From the NCBI RefSeq assembly GCF_001293465.1, contig NZ_JSYZ01000012.1:44209-83077 (forward strand): a stretch of DNA of 38,869 nt, written 5' to 3'. The notes below the pieces were generated by a model that saw nothing but the letters and a program-made list of their open reading frames with translations, had not been told where the DNA came from and made no database searches. Shown piece after piece: positions 32,951 through 38,869 of this stretch. The translations under genes were made by a program, and so were the position numbers. The stretch's first letter is position 1, and the number at the start of each line of letters is the position of its first letter. This stretch comes from Pseudomonas asplenii (GTDB taxonomy: Bacteria; Pseudomonadota; Gammaproteobacteria; Pseudomonadales; Pseudomonadaceae).

Positions 32951-34099
32951 TCAGTTGGCCGAGAACTTCAGGATGGTGTTCTGGGTATAGGTCTGGCCCG
33001 GATCCAGCCGTGTGGTCGGGAAGCCCGGCTGGTTCGGCGAGTCGGGGTAGTGCTGGGTTTCCAGGGTGAACGCCCCCCAATGTGCATAGACCTTGCCCGC
33101 CTTGCCCTTGACCGAGCCGTCGAGGAAATTGCTGGTGTAGAACTGCACCCCGGGCTCGCTGGTGTAGAGCTGCAGGCGGCGACCGGACTGCGGGTCGTGC
33201 ACCTCGGCGGCCAGTCGGCTGACGTCGCCCTTGGCATCCAGGACCCAGTTGAAGTCGAAGCCACCCTGCTTCGGCTCGGCGAACTTGAGCTGCGGATGAT
33301 CATCCCTGATGTGCTGGCCAATGGCGGTCGGCTGACGAAAATCCATCGGCGTACCGGCCACCGGAGCCAGTTCACCGGTGGGAATCAGGCTGCGGGTGAC
33401 GGGGGTGTAATGGCTGGCGTACAAGGTGGCGAGTTGCTTGAGCACATCACCGTTGCCGGCCCCGGCGAGATTGAAGTAGCTGTGGTTGGTGAGGTTCAAT
33501 ACCGTTGGTTGGTCCGTGGTTGCCTTGTAGTCGATGCGCAGCTCGTTATGGTCGTTGAGGCTGTAAGTGACCTCGACATTCAGGTTGCCGGGAAAGCCCA
33601 TTTCCCCCGCCTTCGACAGGTAGCTCAACTTCACCCCGACCGAGTCCTTGCCGCTGACCGGCTGGGCTTTCCAGACCCGCTTGTCAAAACCCTGCGGGCC
33701 GCCGTGCAGGGAATTGGGGCCATCGTTGAGCGGCACCTGATAACGCTTGCCGTCCAGCTCGAACGCACCGTTGGCCAGGCGATTGCCGTAGCGGCCGATG
33801 GTGGCGCCGAAGAACGCGGTACCGCTCTGGTAGCCCTGGACATCGTCGAAGCCCAGTACCACGTCGTCGACCTTGCCGTTCCTGTCCGGCACCTTCAATG
33901 ACTGCAGGATGCCGCCGTAGGTGATGACCGTGGCCTGCAGGCCATGGCTGTTGCGCAACACATACTGCTCGATCGCGGCTCCATCATGGGTCTTGCCAAA
34001 GGCCTTGTGTTCGCTGGACAGGCCACTGGCCTGGAGGCCCTGGCTGGCAATCATCAGGGACAGTCCAAGGCCGCAAAGCGGGTATCGGGAGTGCAACAT
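32951..34099 (-). CDS. galM: periplasmic aldose 1-epimerase (mutarotase)
   Basis: 382 residues. Residues 1-24 look like a signal peptide, so the enzyme is probably exported, as in several Pseudomonas mutarotases. Family motifs are IGRYGNRLANG, GPNSLHGGPQGFDKRVW with His132, LTNHSYFNLAG with His206, and ETQHYPDSPNQPGFP with the catalytic glutamate near the C-terminus. It interconverts alpha and beta anomers of aldoses such as galactose and arabinose before uptake or oxidation. It is divergent from the sugar dehydrogenase, with a FadR-type site 33 bases upstream of its start. Confidence 0.9.
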   Translation of the reverse strand: MLHSRYPLCGLGLSLMIASQGLQASGLSSEHKAFGKTHDGAAIEQYVLRNSHGLQATVITYGGILQSLKVPDRNGKVDDVVLGFDDVQGYQSGTAFFGATIGRYGNRLANGAFELDGKRYQVPLNDGPNSLHGGPQGFDKRVWKAQPVSGKDSVGVKLSYLSKAGEMGFPGNLNVEVTYSLNDHNELRIDYKATTDQPTVLNLTNHSYFNLAGAGNGDVLKQLATLYASHYTPVTRSLIPTGELAPVAGTPMDFRQPTAIGQHIRDDHPQLKFAEPKQGGFDFNWVLDAKGDVSRLAAEVHDPQSGRRLQLYTSEPGVQFYTSNFLDGSVKGKAGKVYAHWGAFTLETQHYPDSPNQPGFPTTRLDPGQTYTQNTILKFSAN

Positions 34100-34131
34100 G
34101 GTCGAACCTCCATTTATTGTTTTAAGTTGAA

Positions 34132-34142
34132 TAGTTCTACTA
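34132..34142. promoter_or_regulatory. FadR-type operator between galM and the SDR gene
   Basis: TAGTTCTACTA fits TNGTNNNACNA and has the same TAGT-N3-ACTA arms as the site at 27125-27135. It lies in the 204-base divergent region, close to the galM start, which puts galM and possibly the dehydrogenase under the same regulator as the arabonate genes. Confidence 0.55.
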
Positions 34143-34303
34143 ATTTGCGATATTTTGTCGTTAAGGCAGTAGATTTATAGCCTGATCTGTCGATTTTTCA
34201 ATATAAAATAAGACTAATTGAGTTGGCAGGTGAAAGTGGGGACTCCAGCACACCCGGGGTCCAGCGGCCTGCATTCAAGTGCCTACCGTGGAGTAACCGT
34301 CAT

Positions 34304-35074
34304 ATGAGTCATGAAGCAGACGCCGTGTACACGGATCTGAAAGGCAAGACCGTGCTGATTTCCGGTGGGGCTTCCGGGATCGGCGAGGCCATGGTCTGCG
34401 CTTTTGCGCGGCAGGGGGCCAAGGTCGCCTTCGTGGATATGGCCAAGACCCAGGGGGAGCGGCTGGTGGCCCGACTTTCGGCCGAAGGTCACAGGGTCGA
34501 GTTCGCTCACTGCGATATCACCGACGAGATCGCCTATAAGGTGGCGATCGAAGGCTTTGCGCAAACCCTGGGGCCAGTGACTGTCCTGGTGAACAATGCC
34601 GCCAACGATGTCCGTCACACCCTGGATGAAGTGGACTCGGAGACTTTCGAGAAGCTGATCTCGGTCAACTTGAAGCATGCCTTTTTCGCCAGCCGGGCGG
34701 TGGTGCCGATGATGAAGGCCGCCGGGGAGGGCGCGATCATCAATCTGGGCTCCATCGGCTGGATGATGGCCTCCAGCGGGTACCCGGTCTACGCCGCCAG
34801 CAAGGCGGCGACCCATGGCATGACCCGGGCCCTGGCACGGGAGCTGGGGCCATGGCGTATCAGGGTCAACACCCTGGTGCCAGGCTGGGTGATGACTGAA
34901 AAGCAGCTGGCGCTGTGGGTGGACGATGCCGCCAGGGAACTGATCAGCCGCAGCCAGTGCCTGCCGGGGAGCGTCGAGCCTGTCCATATCGCGAACATGG
35001 CGCTGTTCCTCGCTTCCGAGGTGTCGTCCATGTGTTCGGCGCAGAACTTTATTGTCGATGGTGGTTGGGTGTAG
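34304..35074 (+). CDS. SDR sugar 1-dehydrogenase (probable L-arabinose/D-galactose dehydrogenase)
   Basis: 256 residues, a classical short-chain dehydrogenase. GGASGIG (21-27) binds the cofactor, with Asp45 favouring NAD; VNNAA is at 96-100, and the catalytic Ser150, Tyr163 and Lys167 are in place. The end, IVDGGWV, is typical. In this setting it should oxidise the C1 hydroxyl of L-arabinose, and perhaps D-galactose or D-fucose, to the lactone. Substrate is inferred from the neighbours: mutarotase, lactonase, arabonate dehydratase and dgo genes. The ATG at 34304 follows GTGGAG; the frame is open upstream but without a good start. Confidence 0.8.
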   Translation: MSHEADAVYTDLKGKTVLISGGASGIGEAMVCAFARQGAKVAFVDMAKTQGERLVARLSAEGHRVEFAHCDITDEIAYKVAIEGFAQTLGPVTVLVNNAANDVRHTLDEVDSETFEKLISVNLKHAFFASRAVVPMMKAAGEGAIINLGSIGWMMASSGYPVYAASKAATHGMTRALARELGPWRIRVNTLVPGWVMTEKQLALWVDDAARELISRSQCLPGSVEPVHIANMALFLASEVSSMCSAQNFIVDGGWV

Positions 35075-35122
35075 GGCTGGTCCCGTTGAAGGCAACGATT
35101 GTGGCCTGTGTCACCCTGGAAT

Positions 35123-35163
35123 AAAAAATCCCCGTGTCAGCGAGTGAACACGGGGATTTTTTT
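35123..35163. terminator. bidirectional intrinsic terminator
   Basis: AAAAAATCCCCGTGT (35123-35137) pairs perfectly with ACACGGGGATTTTTT (35148-35162) around a 10-base loop, with a T-run in both directions. It ends the dehydrogenase gene on one strand and ychF on the other. Confidence 0.92.
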
Positions 35164-35197
35164 GACTATCGAGGTCCGTGTAGACCCACGGTCACAC

Positions 35198-36298
35198 TTA
35201 CACGTTGAAGCGGAAGTGCATCACGTCACCGTCCTTGACGATGTAGTCCTTGCCTTCCAGGCGCCATTTGCCGGCTTCCTTGGTGCCCGCTTCGCCCTTG
35301 TACTGGATGAAGTCGTTGTAGGCGATCACTTCGGCGCGGATGAAGCCTTTTTCGAAGTCGGTGTGGATCACGCCGGCAGCCTGGGGGGCGGTGGCGCCGA
35401 CACGCACGGTCCAGGCGCGGACTTCCTCGACACCGGCGGTGAAGTAGGTCTGCAGGTTGAGCATTTCGTAACCGGCGCGGATCACTCGGTTCAGGCCAGG
35501 CTCTTCGAGGCCCAGGGCTTCGAGGAACATGTCCTTCTCTTCACCGTCTTCCAGTTCGGCGATTTCCGCCTCGATCTTGTTGCACACCGGCACCACCACT
35601 GCGCCTTCCTCGTCGGCGATGGCCTTGACCACGTCCAGCAGCGGGTTGTTCTCGAAGCCGTCTTCGGCGACGTTGGCGATGTACATCACCGGCTTGGTGG
35701 TCAGCAGGTGGAAGCCGCGGATCACCGCCTTTTCTTCCGCGCTCATGTTCTTCATCAGGCTGCGTGCCGGCTTGCCTTCGGTGAAGTGGGCGATCAGTTG
35801 TTCCAGCAGGCCTTTCTGGACCACGGCATCCTTGTCACCGCCCTTGGCGTTGCGCGCGACCTTCTGCAGTTGCTTCTCGCAGCTTTCGAGGTCGGCGAAG
35901 ATCAGTTCCAGGTCGATGATCTCGATGTCGCGTTTCGGGTCGACGCTGTTGGCGACGTGAATCACGTTGTCGTCTTCGAAGCAGCGGACCACGTGGGCGA
36001 TGGCGTCGGTTTCACGGATGTTGGCCAGGAACTTGTTGCCCAGGCCTTCGCCTTTCGACGCACCGGCTACCAGGCCTGCGATGTCGACGAATTCCATGGT
36101 GGTCGGCAGGATGCGCTTGGGATTGACGATCTCGGCCAGGGCCGCCAGGCGCGAATCGGGCATCGGCACGATGCCGCTGTTCGGCTCGATGGTGCAGAAG
36201 GGGAAGTTCTCTGCCGCGATGCCGGACTTGGTCAGGGCGTTGAACAGGGTGGATTTGCCGACGTTGGGCAAGCCGACGATGCCGCAGTTGAATCCCAT
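35198..36298 (-). CDS. ychF: redox-regulated ATPase YchF (OLA1 family)
   Basis: 366 residues, the near-universal YchF length. The P-loop GLPNVGKST is at 8-16, and the base-recognition motif is NKIE rather than NKxD, which explains the ATP preference known for YchF. A helical insertion follows and the C-terminal TGS domain ends in YIVKDGDVMHFRFNV. It associates with ribosomes and is linked to stress responses. It follows pth by 23 bases in the conserved pth-ychF pair. The open frame extends upstream, but MGFNCGIVGLPN is the family start. Confidence 0.96.
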   Translation of the reverse strand: MGFNCGIVGLPNVGKSTLFNALTKSGIAAENFPFCTIEPNSGIVPMPDSRLAALAEIVNPKRILPTTMEFVDIAGLVAGASKGEGLGNKFLANIRETDAIAHVVRCFEDDNVIHVANSVDPKRDIEIIDLELIFADLESCEKQLQKVARNAKGGDKDAVVQKGLLEQLIAHFTEGKPARSLMKNMSAEEKAVIRGFHLLTTKPVMYIANVAEDGFENNPLLDVVKAIADEEGAVVVPVCNKIEAEIAELEDGEEKDMFLEALGLEEPGLNRVIRAGYEMLNLQTYFTAGVEEVRAWTVRVGATAPQAAGVIHTDFEKGFIRAEVIAYNDFIQYKGEAGTKEAGKWRLEGKDYIVKDGDVMHFRFNV

Positions 36299-36321
36299 GG
36301 TGTTTCCCCTCGGGTAAAGAG

Positions 36322-36906
36322 TCAGGCCTTCTGGGTGTGCAGGTTTTTCATCGCACGGTTCCATTCACCGGCGAGAATATCCGGCAGCACGCCGAGGGCA
36401 AAATCGATGCTGGCATCGAGTTTTTCCTGTTCGGCGCGTGGCGCACGACCCAGGACAAAGTTTGAAACCATGCTTGCAACGCCGGGGTGGCCAATGCCGA
36501 GCCGCAGGCGGTGAAAGGTGTTCTGGTTGCCGAGCTGCGCGATGATGTCGCGCAGGCCGTTGTGACCGCCATGCCCGCCGCCCTGCTTGAGCTTGGCAAC
36601 GCCGGGCGGCAGGTCGAGTTCGTCGTGCGCCACGAGGATTTCTTCAGGCTTGATGCGGAAGAATCCAGCCAGTGCCGAAACGGCCTGGCCACTACGGTTC
36701 ATGTAGGTGGTGGGAATCAGCAGGCGAACATCCTGACCCTGGTGACTGAAGCGCCCGGTCAGGCCGAAATACTTGCGATCGGCCACGAGGCTGATGCCTT
36801 GTGCCGAAGCGATGCGTTCAACAAAAAGGGCCCCTGCGTTATGCCGGGTCTGTTCGTATTCGGTGCCTGGATTACCCAGGCCAACGATCAGTTTGATGGC
36901 AGTCAC
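36322..36906 (-). CDS. pth: peptidyl-tRNA hydrolase
   Basis: 194 residues, as expected. GLGNPG near the N-terminus, the catalytic His22 in RHNAG, Asn70 in YMNRSGQ and Asp95 in AHDELDLPPG are all present. It releases peptides from tRNAs that drop off the ribosome. The order rplY-pth-ychF is conserved in gammaproteobacteria. The 165-base gap before it (36907-37071) holds no gene; I see no clear terminator in it. Confidence 0.97.
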   Translation of the reverse strand: MTAIKLIVGLGNPGTEYEQTRHNAGALFVERIASAQGISLVADRKYFGLTGRFSHQGQDVRLLIPTTYMNRSGQAVSALAGFFRIKPEEILVAHDELDLPPGVAKLKQGGGHGGHNGLRDIIAQLGNQNTFHRLRLGIGHPGVASMVSNFVLGRAPRAEQEKLDASIDFALGVLPDILAGEWNRAMKNLHTQKA

Positions 36907-37071
36907 GACAGGGGCCCTTCTATGGAATGGTGGATAACAACGCCGTTGGCGGTTGCGGCGAAAGTGGACGAAAAGTGCTCATTTACCATGATGTAAACTC
37001 CGCATTCTCGCCCGCTTTCTCGCTACGTTCCAGTCCGCGATGTTTCCAATCACTCCGGCGTCAGAGTGAAA

Positions 37072-37668
37072 TTACTCTGCAGCGCCTTCTGCTTCTGGAG
37101 CAACACGTGGAGCGTGAACGTTGGCTACTGCCTTGTCGTCACCGTGTGCCAGAGCTACGAACTCAACGCCTTTTGGCGCCTTCAGGTCGGACAGGTGAAT
37201 GATCGAACCGACTTCGGCGTTGGCCAGGTCGACTTCGATGAATTCAGGCAGGTCCTTGGCTTCGCAGGAAACTTCGATCTCGTTCACGACGTGGGAGATC
37301 TCGCCGCCTTTCTTCACTGGAGCCGCTTCGTTGATGAAGTGCACAGGAACGGTAGCGGTCAGTTTCTTGCCAGCGACAACGCGAACGAAGTCGGCGTGCA
37401 GGATGAACTGCTTGGCTGGGTGACGCTGCAGGGCCTTAACGATCACGTTCTGCTTGGTGCCACCCACGTTCAGCTCGATCACGTGGCTGAAGGCAGCCTC
37501 GTCTTCGAACAGCTTGGCAATTTCTTTTGCCAGGATGGTGATGGACTCAGGAGCCTTGTCGCCACCGTAGACAACGGCAGGAACCTGGCTGGCGAGACGA
37601 CGCAGGCGGCGGCTCGCACCTTTCCCCAGGTCGTTACGCGCTTCGGCGTTCAGGATGAAATCAGTCAT
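37072..37668 (-). CDS. rplY: 50S ribosomal protein L25, general stress protein Ctc type
   Basis: 198 residues: an N-terminal L25 domain that binds 5S rRNA (about 1-95, LNAEARNDLGKGASRRLRR) and a C-terminal TL5/CTC beta domain, the long form found in Pseudomonas. I placed the start at MTDFIL (37668), which has GGAGATAC upstream on the minus strand; the frame extends further but into the terminator region. It lies downstream of prs on the same strand. Confidence 0.96.
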   Translation of the reverse strand: MTDFILNAEARNDLGKGASRRLRRLASQVPAVVYGGDKAPESITILAKEIAKLFEDEAAFSHVIELNVGGTKQNVIVKALQRHPAKQFILHADFVRVVAGKKLTATVPVHFINEAAPVKKGGEISHVVNEIEVSCEAKDLPEFIEVDLANAEVGSIIHLSDLKAPKGVEFVALAHGDDKAVANVHAPRVAPEAEGAAE

Positions 37669-37730
37669 TTTGTATCTCCAAAATAGCCATCTTCCGAGCA
37701 CGTCTGCGACCGACGTGAGCGGTATGGGCA

Positions 37731-37767
37731 AAAAAGCCCCGCCCCAACATGTGTGTTGGGGCGGGGC
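37731..37767 (-). terminator. intrinsic terminator after prs
   Basis: GCCCCGCCCCAACA (37736-37749) pairs perfectly with 37754-37767 around TGTG. Read on the minus strand, the 14-base GC-rich stem ends in TTTTT (37731-37735). It lies between prs and rplY, so rplY either has its own promoter or depends on read-through. Confidence 0.9.
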
Positions 37768-37804
37768 GCTTTACGTCAACGGGTGGTCTGCCAGGGCCGG
37801 GCCC

Positions 37805-38746
37805 TTAGCGGAACATCGCGCTGATCGATTCTTCGTTGCTGATGCGGCGAACCGCTTCGGCGACTACCGGTGCGATATCCAGTTGACGGATACGTGCACA
37901 GGCTTGTGCTGCGGCGGACAGCGGGATGGTGTTGGTCACCACCAGCTCGTCCAGCACGGAATTTTCAATGTTCTCGATCGCCCGGCCCGACAGCACAGGG
38001 TGTGTGCAGTAGGCAAAGACCTTGGCAGCGCCATGTTCCTTGAGGGCTTTCGCCGCGTGGCACAGGGTGCCGGCGGTGTCGACCATGTCGTCGACGAGAA
38101 TGCAGGTGCGGCCTTCGACGTCACCGATGATGTGCATCACTTCGGAGTGGTTGGCCTTCTCACGACGTTTGTCGATGATGCCCAGATCCACGCCCAGCGA
38201 CTTGGCAACGGCACGTGCACGCACGACGCCGCCAATGTCCGGAGACACGATCATCAGGTTTTCGAAACGCTGGTCTTCGATGTCATCCACCAGAACGGGG
38301 GAGCCGTAGATGTTATCTACCGGGATATCGAAGAAGCCCTGGATCTGGTCAGCGTGCAGGTCAACCGTGAGGACACGGTCAATGCCTACCACGGTGAGCA
38401 TGTCAGCCACGACTTTCGCGCTGATAGCCACACGTGCGGAGCGCGGACGGCGATCCTGACGGGCGTAACCAAAGTAGGGGATCACCGCAGTGATTCGGGT
38501 GGCTGAGGAACGGCGGAAGGCATCAGCCATCACGACGAGTTCCATCAGGTTATCGTTGGTCGGAGCGCAAGTCGGCTGAATGATGAAGACGTCTTTACCG
38601 CGGACGTTTTCATTGATCTCAGCGGTAATCTCGCCGTCGGAGAATTTTCCGACAGAGATGTCACCGAGAGGGATATGCAGCTGACGTACGACACGCCGAG
38701 CCAGATCGGGGTTGGCATTCCCCGTAAAGACCATCATCTTGGACAC
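37805..38746 (-). CDS. prs: ribose-phosphate pyrophosphokinase (PRPP synthetase)
   Basis: 313 residues with a GTG start at 38746, giving the standard N-terminus MSKMMVFTGNANPDLARR. The ATP and ribose-5-phosphate sites are in PYFGYARQDRRPRSARVAIS and DLHADQIQGFFDIPVDN; the PRPP-binding loop VDDMVDTAGT lies at 218-227. It makes PRPP for nucleotide, histidine, tryptophan and NAD synthesis. The tRNA-Gln gene lies 46 bases upstream on the same strand, the normal Pseudomonas order. Confidence 0.97.
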   Translation of the reverse strand: MSKMMVFTGNANPDLARRVVRQLHIPLGDISVGKFSDGEITAEINENVRGKDVFIIQPTCAPTNDNLMELVVMADAFRRSSATRITAVIPYFGYARQDRRPRSARVAISAKVVADMLTVVGIDRVLTVDLHADQIQGFFDIPVDNIYGSPVLVDDIEDQRFENLMIVSPDIGGVVRARAVAKSLGVDLGIIDKRREKANHSEVMHIIGDVEGRTCILVDDMVDTAGTLCHAAKALKEHGAAKVFAYCTHPVLSGRAIENIENSVLDELVVTNTIPLSAAAQACARIRQLDIAPVVAEAVRRISNEESISAMFR

Positions 38747-38792
38747 GCGCAGTACCTGAAGGCTGAGGGTAACCTGGATGAGTATTAGAAAA

Positions 38793-38867
38793 TGGCAGGG
38801 GCGGCTGGATTCGAACCAACGCATGGCAGGATCAAAACCTGCTGCCTTACCGCTTGGCGACGCCCCT
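38793..38867 (-). tRNA. tRNA-Gln (anticodon TTG)
   Basis: 75 bases on the minus strand with encoded CCA. The acceptor stem AGGGGCG pairs with CGCCCCT; the T arm contains GGTTCGAATCC, and the anticodon loop TTTTGAT presents TTG for glutamine. All four arms can be folded by eye. It precedes prs, as in other pseudomonads. Confidence 0.95.
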
Positions 38868-38869
38868 GT

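Noticed and set aside
38793..38867. tRNA-Gln as an integration site of a genomic island
   Set aside because: No integrase gene or direct repeat of the tRNA end is visible in the window; the genes next to it are housekeeping.
1..38869. CRISPR arrays, insertion sequences or prophage genes
   Set aside because: No regularly spaced repeats, transposase or phage-type proteins were seen on either strand.

Overview
The window reads as a Pseudomonas-type chromosome, most likely of the P. fluorescens complex. The right end carries the housekeeping order tRNA-Gln, prs, rplY, pth, ychF (all minus strand) that is characteristic of Pseudomonas. The coding DNA is GC-rich, and the sugar genes belong to oxidative galactose and arabinose routes common in this genus. 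The genus assignment is inference from gene order and protein style; no search was run.

Bases 1-790 hold no convincing gene and are visibly less GC-rich than what follows. Bases 791-19100 are a tightly packed plus-strand block of 14 genes, many overlapping by 4 to 25 bases. It encodes a radical SAM/B12 protein, a heptose-phosphate kinase and guanylyltransferase pair (HddA/HddC-like), a GDP-fucose-synthase-like reductase, a split two-subunit transketolase-like TPP enzyme, a ColD-like PLP dehydratase in which the usual lysine is histidine, a second sugar epimerase/reductase, an ABC polysaccharide exporter (Wzm/Wzt with a C-terminal cargo-binding domain), two sulfotransferases, three glycosyltransferase-like proteins and a stand-alone APS kinase. 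I read it as an ABC-exported surface glycan, probably an O-antigen, that contains an unusual deoxy, heptose or branched sugar and is sulfated using locally made PAPS. Three consecutive proteins share a short repeated C-terminal module that I cannot name. A strong hairpin terminator follows at 19123-19153.

Bases 19352-24448 form a D-galactonate catabolic operon (dgoK, dgoA, dgoD, dgoT, then an IclR regulator), with a 15-base palindrome and a sigma70-like promoter ahead of dgoK. Bases 24452-35074 form an L-arabinose oxidative region: a GntR/FadR-type regulator, an IlvD/Edd dehydratase, an AraD1-like FAH protein, an SMP-30 lactonase, the AraFGH transporter, a periplasmic mutarotase and an SDR sugar dehydrogenase. 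Three copies of the FadR-type operator TNGTNNNACNA lie in the two divergent promoter regions of this set and tie the genes into one regulon. The last enzyme of the arabinose route (alpha-ketoglutarate semialdehyde dehydrogenase) is not in the window.

Bases 35198-38867 are the housekeeping block, with clear intrinsic terminators at 35123-35163 and 37731-37767.
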